From: Bacillota bacterium
Lineage (GTDB): Bacteria; Bacillota; Clostridia; Oscillospirales; Ruminococcaceae
DNA length: 20,893 bases
Direction: 5' to 3'
Assembly: GCA_023396215.1 (NCBI GenBank)
Contig: JAEWWW010000001.1
Coordinates: 1-20,893 of the forward strand
This document shows positions 6,737 to 13,353 of the stretch, piece by piece. A program made the translations under genes and the position numbers. The notes below the pieces were generated by a model. That model was not told the DNA's origin. It saw only the letters and a program-made list of their open reading frames with translations, and ran no database searches. Numbering within the stretch: the stretch's first letter is position 1; the number at the start of each line of letters is the position of its first letter.

Positions 6737-7978
6737 ATGAAAAAGATTTATCGATGCTTTGCGTCAATTGTTTCGGTAGCCGTACTGGGCACTCTGGCGT
6801 TGATTATACATGTTCAGAGCACCATCCCCGACAGGTTTACCCTCATACAGGGCCAGCAGCTTGAGCTGTCCTCTATATTTAAAATATCACAGGCCAGCAG
6901 CGGTTCTATCTTCCCCCCCGAAGCCTATGCGGCAGCGGGCAACAGCTATCAGGTCGACCTGAAGATGCTGGGCAGCGTCAACCTGAAAACAGTGCGGGTC
7001 GACGTGGTCGAGCGCAAGATGGTGGTTCCCGGCGGCAACCCCTTTGGCATTAAGATGTTTACCGAAGGCGTTATTATTGTGGGGCTCAGCGACGTTCCCT
7101 CAGGAGGGGTGCGCAGCAACCCCGCCAAGCAGGCGGGCATCAAATTGGGCGACATTCTGCTGGAGATAGACGGTACGCCGGTCACCAGCAACACCCAGGT
7201 GGGCAAGCTGGTTTCTCAAAGCGGCGGCAAATCCATGGAGCTTAAGGTCAGGCGCAACGACGCCAACTATACTTTTAATATGGTTCCCATAAAATCGGAT
7301 ATCGATGCAAAATACCGCGCCGGTATCTGGGTGCGGGATTCCTCCGCCGGTATCGGCACCATGACCTTCTACGACCCCGACACAGGCATCTTTACCGGGC
7401 TGGGCCACGCTATTTGCGACATAGACACCGGCGAGGTGATGCCGCTCAACAGAGGCGAAATTGTGAACGTTAACATCTCCGGCGTGCTAAAAGGGCAGGC
7501 GGGCGCACCCGGCGAGCTGCGGGGCGGTTTTATCAACGAACGCGTGCTGGGCAACCTGCTGGCCAACACCAACACCGGCGTCTACGGCAGGATGAACAAC
7601 CCGCAAACCAAAACCAACTGGAACACTCCCATCCCCATCGCCATGCGCTACGAGGTGGAGGCAGGCCCCGCCACCATACTCACCACCGTGTCGGGCAGCG
7701 CCCCAAAAGAGTATGACATTATGATTGAAAAAATTGACCTTTCCGACAGCAGCCCCACTAAAAATCTTGTCATAAAAATCACCGACCCAGAGCTCATTGC
7801 CCAGACAGGAGGCATTGTACAGGGCATGAGCGGCAGCCCCATTATCCAAAACGAAATGCTGGTCGGTTCGGTCACCCATGTTTTTGTCAACGACCCGCAA
7901 CGGGGCTTCGGGATTTTTGCCGAAAATGTGTATAATGGAGCAAATACTGTCTATTTTAACAATAAAGCAGCTTCTTAA
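6737..7978 (+). CDS. spoIVB: SpoIVB peptidase (S55), intercompartmental sporulation signalling protease
   Basis: SpoIVB is secreted from the forespore into the intermembrane space, where it cleaves SpoIVFA and so triggers pro-sigma-K processing in the mother cell. The 413-residue product has an N-terminal membrane/signal segment (residues 5-27), a PDZ domain (about 105-185, with SNPAKQAGIKLGDILLEIDG) and an S55 chymotrypsin-like protease domain. The triad can be placed: His224 in GLGHAI, Asp350 in KITDPEL, and Ser365 in GMSGSP. The 15-residue Asp-Ser spacing is the same as in the B. subtilis enzyme. The ATG at 6737 has GGAGG eight bases upstream. spo0A follows, as in most endospore formers; recN, a common upstream neighbour, is not present. 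No clear forespore-sigma promoter was found. Confidence 0.97.
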   Translation: MKKIYRCFASIVSVAVLGTLALIIHVQSTIPDRFTLIQGQQLELSSIFKISQASSGSIFPPEAYAAAGNSYQVDLKMLGSVNLKTVRVDVVERKMVVPGGNPFGIKMFTEGVIIVGLSDVPSGGVRSNPAKQAGIKLGDILLEIDGTPVTSNTQVGKLVSQSGGKSMELKVRRNDANYTFNMVPIKSDIDAKYRAGIWVRDSSAGIGTMTFYDPDTGIFTGLGHAICDIDTGEVMPLNRGEIVNVNISGVLKGQAGAPGELRGGFINERVLGNLLANTNTGVYGRMNNPQTKTNWNTPIPIAMRYEVEAGPATILTTVSGSAPKEYDIMIEKIDLSDSSPTKNLVIKITDPELIAQTGGIVQGMSGSPIIQNEMLVGSVTHVFVNDPQRGFGIFAENVYNGANTVYFNNKAAS

Positions 7979-8115
7979 GTCGGATGAACTGTTTACAAAT
8001 GATAATTGTTTAACAAGTATTTTGTTTATTATTTTATTCGTCAAACTGTTGCAGGATTTTCCAGTATATGGTAACATTAGGTAGGACTAAATTTGTCAAC
8101 AATGGAGGAATTAGC

Positions 8116-8895
8116 TTGAATAACAAAATGACGGTGCTCATTGCGGAGGACAACAAAGAATTTTGCACCAAGTGCTCTGCGATCCTCCGGAGCTACGGGT
8201 TCGAAACCATCCTGTCACCAAAGGACGGTATGAAGGTGGTGAATTACATCAAGGAATATCAACCCTCGGTGGTGCTCGTAGATGTATTTATGCCTCATCT
8301 CGACGCCATCGGTGTAATGAACGCCACCAAAAAGCAAGGCATTGGTGACAAACCTATCTTTATGACCATGTCGTCGTTTGACAATCCCATGCTGGAAAAC
8401 GAGCTGATTCGCGCCGGCGCATCCTATCACTTCCTCAAACCCTTCGATGTGGATATACTGGCCGAGCGCATTGTCCAAATTTCGGGAATCAGACGGCAGG
8501 CGGGCAAAACCCCGGTGTCGATTTTCCCAAAAAGCGAGCCGGATTTAGAGCTGATGGTCACAGAAATTATCCTTCAGATAGGCGTGCCCGCGCATATCAA
8601 GGGCTACCATTATCTGCGGGAATCTATCATCCTTGCGGTCAAGGAGCCCGAGATTATCAACTCCATCACCAAGCTGCTTTATCCCACTGTTGCTAAGAAC
8701 AATAACACCACCTCCTCAAGGGTGGAGCGTGCCATCCGCCACGCCATAGAGGTTGCGTGGGACAGAGGCGACGTCGATATCCTCAACTCCTACTTTGGGT
8801 ACACCATTCACAATCTGCGGGGCAAGCCCACCAACTCCGAGTTTGTCGCCATGATAGCGGATAAGCTCAGGCTGCGGTTAAAAGCGGTCAACTAA
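8116..8895 (+). CDS. spo0A: Spo0A, sporulation master response regulator
   Basis: Spo0A is the phosphorelay end point that commits cells to sporulation. The receiver domain (about residues 5-125) has the acidic pair Glu11-Asp12, phosphoacceptor Asp56 in LVDVFMPHLD, and Lys108 in FLKPFD. The C-terminal Spo0A DNA-binding domain (about 140-259) ends its recognition helix with the nearly invariant SSRVERAIRHAIEVAW. I chose the TTG at 8116: GGAGG lies seven to eight bases before it, and this start puts the phosphoacceptor at residue 56, as in B. subtilis. The in-frame ATG at 8068 lacks an SD. It lies 137 bases after spoIVB and ends at a strong terminator. A TGTCAAC (8094-8100) resembles a 0A box only loosely. 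Confidence 0.97.
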   Translation: MNNKMTVLIAEDNKEFCTKCSAILRSYGFETILSPKDGMKVVNYIKEYQPSVVLVDVFMPHLDAIGVMNATKKQGIGDKPIFMTMSSFDNPMLENELIRAGASYHFLKPFDVDILAERIVQISGIRRQAGKTPVSIFPKSEPDLELMVTEIILQIGVPAHIKGYHYLRESIILAVKEPEIINSITKLLYPTVAKNNNTTSSRVERAIRHAIEVAWDRGDVDILNSYFGYTIHNLRGKPTNSEFVAMIADKLRLRLKAVN

Positions 8896-8929
8896 CCCGT
8901 GATACTTTTTAGATGTTTTTTAAAACAAC

Positions 8930-8980
8930 ACAGCCCCTTGTGGTGAAGCCTGCGGCTTACCACAAGGGGCTGTTTGATTT
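8930..8980 (+). terminator. Terminator of the spoIVB-spo0A unit
   Basis: A 15-bp stem (arms 8930-8944 and 8959-8973) is extended at its tip by AAGCC/GGCTT, giving a very long hairpin. It is followed by TTTGATTTGTT. The opposite strand also has a T-rich tail, so it could work in both directions. Confidence 0.92.
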
Positions 8981-9046
8981 GTTGCCCGGAGTGGATGCGC
9001 ACAAAAAAGAAGACGGACAGCAACTAAAAACTATAAAGCTGCGCCG

Positions 9047-9075
9047 TTGTGCTTTGTTTTTTCGAGTGGTATAAT
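9047..9075 (+). promoter_or_regulatory. Promoter of the ATPase-oxidoreductase operon
   Basis: TTGTGC (9047-9052), a 17-base spacer, and a perfect TATAAT (9070-9075) preceded by TG (extended -10). The start is expected near 9082, leaving a leader of about 190 bases. Confidence 0.8.
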
Positions 9076-9081
9076 AATTAA

Positions 9082-9272
9082 ACAGTAACACATATGATGC
9101 CCGCCTGCGGTACAGCTTGTTCTGCGCGGGCGGTGCCGCGCTGTCAAAAGCTTTGTTTTTCTAATTAGCATTTTATTTTGAAATATCGCGCAAAACCACT
9201 ATTTTTAAAAGCCACCGGCGCGGCCCCAAACGGCCAGCCAAATCAGCCGGGTAGGGGAGGAGGAAGCAGCGG
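9082..9272 (+). other. 5' leader of the ATPase-oxidoreductase operon
   Basis: The leader holds a GCCCGC/GCGGGC hairpin (9099-9104 and 9126-9131), then ACAGC/GCTGT complementarity, a T-rich stretch and AT-rich DNA up to the SD. It does not match a riboswitch class I know. It shares three short ordered blocks with 12662-12713. Confidence 0.4.
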
Positions 9273-9947
9273 ATGCTGAGCAGCCTTGAGCGTATTATCA
9301 TTGTGGCGGGCCATTACGGCGCGGGCAAGACCAATCTGGCGGTGAACCTCGCGCTGGATTATCAAAAACGCGGTGAAGCGGTGACCCTCTGCGACCTCGA
9401 TATCGTCAACCCCTATTTTCGCTCGTCAGATTTTCAGGACCTTGCCCGGGAACGCGGCATCGGGATGATTACCCCCACCTTCGCAGGCACCAATCTGGAT
9501 GTGCCCGCCCTGAACGCGAGGCTGGACGTCGCCATCTCGGGTGGCGAGGGCAGGCTGATTGTGGATGTGGGAGGCGACGACGCCGGAGCCGCCGCCCTTG
9601 GACGGTACTGCGCCGGGCTTGCGCAGCAGGGCTACAGCTTTTTGTATGTGGTCAACCGCTCGCGCCCCATCACCGCCACACCGGAGCAGGCGGCCGAAAT
9701 CCTGGGCGAGATTGAGCGTGCCTCCAGACTGCGGGCCACTCATATCGTCAACAACACCCATCTTGCACAGCTTACGACGGCAGAAACCATTTTGCAATCG
9801 GGCGGTTATGTCCGGCAGCTCTGCAAGCTGACAGGTCTTGCGCTCCTGTTTACCACCGCCCCGCGCCCACTGGCAGAAGCAGTGGGGGAAGAGTGGGGCG
9901 AAGGCAGGATTTATCCCATAGATATCCATGTAAAAGCACCGTGGTAA
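9273..9947 (+). CDS. P-loop ATPase of the MinD/ParA/CobQ-like superfamily
   Basis: The 224-residue soluble protein has a Walker A motif GHYGAGKT at residues 13-20, followed by NLAVNLALDY. Switch-like CDLDIVNPYFRSSDF is near residues 44-58, Walker B-like LIVDVGGDDAG is near 92-102, and VVNRSRPITATPEQA is near 127-141. It belongs to the SIMIBI group but lacks the signature lysine early in the P-loop (KGGxGKT) of true ParA/MinD. The exact job is unknown. It is the first gene after a clear promoter and is followed, 73 bases on, by the ferredoxin subunit of a 2-oxoacid oxidoreductase. I infer a maturation, cofactor-loading or regulatory role for that enzyme. The ATG at 9273 has a GGGGAGGAGG upstream, somewhat far; no better start is available. 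Confidence 0.85.
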   Translation: MLSSLERIIIVAGHYGAGKTNLAVNLALDYQKRGEAVTLCDLDIVNPYFRSSDFQDLARERGIGMITPTFAGTNLDVPALNARLDVAISGGEGRLIVDVGGDDAGAAALGRYCAGLAQQGYSFLYVVNRSRPITATPEQAAEILGEIERASRLRATHIVNNTHLAQLTTAETILQSGGYVRQLCKLTGLALLFTTAPRPLAEAVGEEWGEGRIYPIDIHVKAPW

Positions 9948-10020
9948 ACCGAGGCGTGCCGGTATCCTTCCGGCAGGCTCCGGGGCATAATCCACACATC
10001 AATAAGGGGAGGAAACAGGT

Positions 10021-10227
10021 TTGGGAAAAATGACAGTAGACGAAAACGTCTGCAAAGGCTGCGGGCTGTGTGTACAGGTCTGCCCCAGCAAAATTATTGC
10101 GCTTGCCAAAAACCGGCTGAATGCCAAGGGGTATAACCCCGCGGAGGTGCTGAAGATGGAAAAATGCACCGGCTGCGCCATGTGCGGCATCATCTGCCCG
10201 GACAGCGCAATTACAGTGGAAAGGTAG
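10021..10227 (+). CDS. 2[4Fe-4S] ferredoxin, delta subunit of 2-oxoacid:ferredoxin oxidoreductase
   Basis: The 68-residue protein has two classical cluster motifs, C-x2-C-x2-C-x3-C-P: CKGCGLCVQVCP near residues 11-22 and CTGCAMCGIICP near 49-60. A KGYNPAEVLKMEK linker of the PorD/VorD type separates them. It would carry electrons between the TPP-containing core and external ferredoxin. I prefer the TTG at 10021 because GGGGAGGA sits seven bases before it; the ATG at 10030 would be about 16 bases away. It is the first subunit gene in the order delta-alpha-beta-gamma and ends seven bases before alpha. Confidence 0.95.
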   Translation: MGKMTVDENVCKGCGLCVQVCPSKIIALAKNRLNAKGYNPAEVLKMEKCTGCAMCGIICPDSAITVER

Positions 10228-10234
10228 TGAAGCC

Positions 10235-11296
10235 ATGTCGGAACGAGTATTGATGAAGGGCAACGAAGCCCTGGCCGAAGCGGCCATACGGGCGGGCTGC
10301 CGCCATTTTTTTGGATACCCCATCACCCCGCAAACCGAGGTGGCGGCCTATATGTCCCGCCGTATGCCCAAGCTGGGCGGCACCTACCTGCAGGCGGAAT
10401 CTGAGGTTGCGGCCATCAACATGGTGCTGGGCGCGGCAGCGGCCGGCGTGCGGGTGATGACCTCGTCCTCCTCGCCGGGTATCTCGCTGAAGACCGAGGG
10501 CATCTCTTACATAGCAGGCTCCGACCTGCCCTGCGTCATCATCAACGTGCAGCGCGGCGGCCCCGGTCTGGGGGGCATACAGCCCTCGCAGGCCGACTAC
10601 TGGCAGGCCACAAGGGCGCTGGGCCACGGCGATTTTCATGTACTGGCCTTTGCCCCCAACAACGTGCAGGAGATGGTCGACCTGGTACAAAAGGCCTTTG
10701 ACCTTGCCGATAAGTATCGCATGCCCGCCCTGATACTGGCCGACGGCCTGCTGGGCCAGATGATGGAGCCGGTGGCCTTTCCGGAGGAAAGCCGCGTGGC
10801 CCCGCCCGAAAAGCCGTGGGCGGTTACCGGGCACGGCGGCAAGCGCAGCCATAACGTGGTAAACTCGCTGCACCTGAAGCCCGAACGCCTTGAAGAAACG
10901 GTGAGAGAGCGCTTTGCCCGCTACGAGGCCATCAAGGAAAAAGAGGCCCTCAGCGAGCAGTATCTCACACAGGACGCCGACATTGTTGTGGTGGCCTACG
11001 GCGCCACCTCCCGCATTGTGAAATCGGCGGTCAATCAGGCCCGGGCCGAGGGCATTAAGGCGGGTATGCTCCGCCCCATCACGGTATGGCCTTTCCCCAC
11101 CAAAGAGGTTGTGCAGGCCAGCGAAACGGCCAAAGCCTTTCTGTGTGTTGAAATGAGCATGGGCCAGATGGTGGACGATGTCCGGCTGGCGGTGAACGGC
11201 CGTCGCCCGGTTTCCTTCTTTGGCCGCACCGGCGGCATGGTGCCTTCTCCCGCCGAGGTTCTGGAACAGATTAAAGCGCTGGGAGGTACAAAATAA
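10235..11296 (+). CDS. vorB: 2-oxoacid:ferredoxin oxidoreductase alpha subunit (VorB type)
   Basis: The 353-residue subunit of the TPP- and iron-sulfur-dependent oxidoreductase interconverts 2-oxoacid + CoA + oxidised ferredoxin with acyl-CoA + CO2 + reduced ferredoxin. The N-terminal pyrimidine-binding domain has GNEALAEAAIRAGCRHFFGY, PITPQTEVAAYM, and LQAESEVAAINMVLGAAAAG with the TPP-activating Glu. TSSSSPGISLKTEGISY and NVQRGGPGLG follow. The transketolase C-terminal domain covers about residues 235-350 (VVVAYGATSRIVKSAV, GMLRPITVWPFP). This form is usually annotated as 2-ketoisovalerate oxidoreductase VorB, but close relatives use 2-oxoglutarate or other 2-oxoacids, so the substrate is not proven. 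The stop overlaps the beta start by one base (TAATG). Confidence 0.95.
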   Translation: MSERVLMKGNEALAEAAIRAGCRHFFGYPITPQTEVAAYMSRRMPKLGGTYLQAESEVAAINMVLGAAAAGVRVMTSSSSPGISLKTEGISYIAGSDLPCVIINVQRGGPGLGGIQPSQADYWQATRALGHGDFHVLAFAPNNVQEMVDLVQKAFDLADKYRMPALILADGLLGQMMEPVAFPEESRVAPPEKPWAVTGHGGKRSHNVVNSLHLKPERLEETVRERFARYEAIKEKEALSEQYLTQDADIVVVAYGATSRIVKSAVNQARAEGIKAGMLRPITVWPFPTKEVVQASETAKAFLCVEMSMGQMVDDVRLAVNGRRPVSFFGRTGGMVPSPAEVLEQIKALGGTK

Positions 11297-12045
11297 TGGC
11301 TGTTGTCTATCAAAAACCGGCCGCGCTTACCGACGCGACCTTTCATTACTGCCCCGGCTGCACCCACGGCATCATTCATAAGCTGGTGGCCGAGGCGCTC
11401 ACCGAGCTGAATATCGAGGATAAAGCGGTTGGCGTGGCCCCGGTAGGCTGCGCGGTTATGGCCTACGATTACTTCACCTGCGATATGGTGCAGGCCCCCC
11501 ACGGGCGCGCGCCCGCCGTCGCCACCGGGCTCAAACGCGCCCTGCCCGACGGCGCCGTCTTTACCTATCAGGGCGACGGCGACCTTGCCGCCATCGGCAC
11601 CGCCGAGATGGTGCACGCCGCCACAAGGGGCGAAAACATCACCATCGTCTTTGTCAACAACGCCATCTACGGCATGACTGGCGGGCAGATGGCCCCCACC
11701 TCGCTGCCGGGTCAGGTGACCCAGACCACCCCCTACGGCCGTGACGTTGCAACGGCGGGGCACCCCATCCGCGTTTGCGAGATGCTCTCCACCCTCGACG
11801 GTGTGGCCTATGCCGCGCGGGTCGCGGTGGATACCGTCCCCAACATCCGCAAGGCCAAGGCCGCCATCAAAAAGGCCTTTGAGGCGCAGATGAACCGGCA
11901 GGGCTTCACCATCGTCGAGCTGCTTTCCACCTGCCCCACCAACTGGGGGCTGACCCCTGTCGAGGCGCTGGGCTGGCTGCGGGAGAACATGATGCCCTAC
12001 TACCCGCTGGGGGTCTTTAAAGACAAAACAGGGGAGGGCAAATAA
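11296..12045 (+). CDS. 2-oxoacid:ferredoxin oxidoreductase beta subunit (TPP-binding)
   Basis: The 249-residue beta subunit carries the TPP diphosphate-binding domain. CPGCTHG is near residue 19, and the metal/TPP motif GDGDLAAIG (about 94-102) ends in VNNAIYGMTGGQM (about 119-131). HGRAPAVATGLKRA precedes it, as in Kor/Vor beta subunits. The start codon overlaps the alpha stop, with GGGAGGT eight bases upstream, so the two are translationally coupled and probably made in equal amounts. The gamma gene starts two bases after its stop. Confidence 0.95.
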   Translation: MAVVYQKPAALTDATFHYCPGCTHGIIHKLVAEALTELNIEDKAVGVAPVGCAVMAYDYFTCDMVQAPHGRAPAVATGLKRALPDGAVFTYQGDGDLAAIGTAEMVHAATRGENITIVFVNNAIYGMTGGQMAPTSLPGQVTQTTPYGRDVATAGHPIRVCEMLSTLDGVAYAARVAVDTVPNIRKAKAAIKKAFEAQMNRQGFTIVELLSTCPTNWGLTPVEALGWLRENMMPYYPLGVFKDKTGEGK

Positions 12046-12046
12046 G

Positions 12047-12577
12047 ATGACGACCAACATGCTTTTTGCAGGCTTTGGCGGGCAGGGCGTCCTGTTTGCC
12101 GGTAAGATTGCCGCCTACTGCGGCCTTGTGGATGGCCGCGAGGTTTCGTGGCTGCCCTCCTACGGCCCCGAAATGCGGGGCGGCACCGCCAACTGCGGCG
12201 TCTGCATCTCGGATGAGCCGGTGGGCTCGCCGCTGGTGCTCACCCCCGACGCGCTGGTGGTGATGAACCTGCAATCCTATGAAAAGTTTATCGGCAGCGT
12301 TGTGCCCGGCGGCGTCGCCGTTGTGGACAGCAGCCTGATTAACAAAACCTGCGACCGTACCGATATTGCCGTTCATTATGTGCCTGCCACCGCTCTGGCC
12401 GCCGAGAAGGGGCTGGATAGCCTCGCCAACATGATTTTGATGGGCAAGCTTTATAAAGAAACCGGCTTCACCACGCTGGACTCGATAAAAACCGCGATGG
12501 AAAAAAGCATCCCCGCAAGCAAGCGGCACCTGATAGAGGCCAACCTCAGAGCCATCGAGTTGGGCGGCAGCTACTAA
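12047..12577 (+). CDS. 2-oxoacid:ferredoxin oxidoreductase gamma subunit
   Basis: The 176-residue gamma domain protein completes the four-subunit enzyme. The diagnostic features are FAGFGGQGVLFAGK at the N-terminus, WLPSYGPEMRGGTANC near residues 35-50, and a C-terminal ANMILMGKLYKETG helix. In this enzyme family the gamma part helps bind CoA and contacts the alpha-beta core. A good SD (GGGGAGGG) precedes the ATG, overlapping the end of the beta gene. A GC hairpin with a T-run follows 19 bases after the stop and ends the operon. Confidence 0.95.
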   Translation: MTTNMLFAGFGGQGVLFAGKIAAYCGLVDGREVSWLPSYGPEMRGGTANCGVCISDEPVGSPLVLTPDALVVMNLQSYEKFIGSVVPGGVAVVDSSLINKTCDRTDIAVHYVPATALAAEKGLDSLANMILMGKLYKETGFTTLDSIKTAMEKSIPASKRHLIEANLRAIELGGSY

Positions 12578-12595
12578 AAGTGGTCGATTATTGTT

Positions 12596-12640
12596 ACAGC
12601 CCCTGCTGCTTTGCCGCGGCGGGGGCGCTGTTTTTTGTGT
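12596..12640 (+). terminator. Terminator of the oxidoreductase operon
   Basis: ACAGC (12596-12600) pairs with GCTGT (12627-12631), enclosing a GC-rich imperfect stem. Six T residues (12631-12636) follow. Confidence 0.8.
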
Positions 12641-12660
12641 GTGGCTTCTGGATTTATGTG

Positions 12661-12695
12661 ATGGTATAATAACCGTAAAACAGTTATTATACCAT
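12661..12695. repeat. Perfect 13-bp inverted repeat carrying TGGTATAAT on both strands
   Basis: ATGGTATAATAAC (12661-12673) and its exact complement GTTATTATACCAT (12683-12695) flank nine bases. Each arm contains an extended -10 (TGGTATAAT), so it can be read as two face-to-face promoters or as an operator over one. A further ATTATACCAT lies at 12727-12736. No good -35 is visible for the plus-strand copy. It is the best candidate promoter region for the downstream small gene and addBA. Confidence 0.6.
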
Positions 12696-12830
12696 TATCT
12701 TAGATGCCCGCCTATGGCGATGGCGAATTATACCATGCCGCTTCGCGAGTGTGGTGTTTCATTGTAGAATGCGATGCCCACATCGCACCGATTGCTTACC
12801 ACATTATCCGGCAGGGTGGATGGTTTGGAG

Positions 12831-12918
12831 GCGAGTGACCGCAGGTCGCCCCTACACCCGTGTATAGCCGTTGTAGGGGCGGTCTGTGACCGCCCGCATT
12901 CACACAACAAAATGCGGG
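12831..12918. repeat. Nested palindromic intergenic element (MITE/REP-like)
   Basis: Two 26-base arms (12831-12856 and 12872-12897) are inverted copies matching at 19 of 26 positions, with the inner CGCCCCTACA perfect, around a 15-base centre. The right arm is itself a perfect hairpin (GGGCGGTC, TGT, GACCGCCC; 12877-12895). Overlapping it is another perfect stem, CCCGCATT/AATGCGGG (12893-12900 and 12911-12918). No coding capacity. The form resembles the short GTAGGGGCG-type intergenic repeats seen in many anaerobe genomes (recollection, not a search). Confidence 0.65.
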
Positions 12919-12952
12919 GGCAACAGGCGACCATATAACAGGGGGGGATTGT

Positions 12953-13321
12953 ATGTATCAACAGGACTGGATGATGCGGCAGATTCAGATGCTCGTGCAG
13001 TTTGTCGCAAAATTGTTTTGGGGCAAAGATTTCATTGAATACCAGATTGAAGATGATAACCACCTGTCGCAAACCGACTGTTTGTATAAAGATTTAAAGG
13101 TGCTGTTAGAAAACAGGGAGCTATGCAAAGCGGAGGACTTATTGTTTGAGCATCTTGAGAAGGACAATCAGGATTATTTAAAGCTTGCAATAGACTTCTA
13201 CCAAAGCATCAATGAGTTGGACGACCCTGAATTGGAAGCCGCCAACTTTTCCAGAGAAGAAATCAAATCCGGTCTGGACGAAATCATGCGGGTATTTGGG
13301 CTTCCTCCATTCGCGGTGTGA
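12953..13321 (+). CDS. Small DUF6483-like protein
   Basis: The 122-residue protein starts MYQQDWMMRQIQMLVQFVAK, an amphipathic helix ending in FWGKDF. It continues with paired helices (LYKDLKVLLENRELCKAEDLL, LFEHLEKDN, LKLAIDFYQSINELDD) that look tetratricopeptide-like, and ends SGLDEIMRVFGLPPF. This layout matches what I remember of the clostridial family DUF6483, which has no known function. No signal peptide. The ATG has a strong GGGGGGG five bases upstream. Its codons are clearly more AT-rich than those of addBA, although it lies only 32 bases before the addB start and could share its transcript. Confidence 0.75.
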   Translation: MYQQDWMMRQIQMLVQFVAKLFWGKDFIEYQIEDDNHLSQTDCLYKDLKVLLENRELCKAEDLLFEHLEKDNQDYLKLAIDFYQSINELDDPELEAANFSREEIKSGLDEIMRVFGLPPFAV

Positions 13322-13353
13322 ATATTACTAAAATAATCAAAGGAGGCCGCACC

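Noticed and set aside
8053..8100. Sigma-H -35-like AGGATTTT (8053-8060) and 0A-box-like TGTCAAC (8094-8100) before spo0A
   Set aside because: No GAAT-type -10 follows the first, and the second has two mismatches from TGTCGAA; too weak to call as features.
8068..8115. ATG at 8068 as the spo0A start
   Set aside because: No SD, and it would shift the phosphoacceptor away from position 56; the TTG at 8116 has GGAGG at proper spacing.
13318..13353. GTG at 13318 as the addB start
   Set aside because: It overlaps the end of the upstream gene and would place the SD of the real start inside the coding sequence; 13354 has the proper SD.
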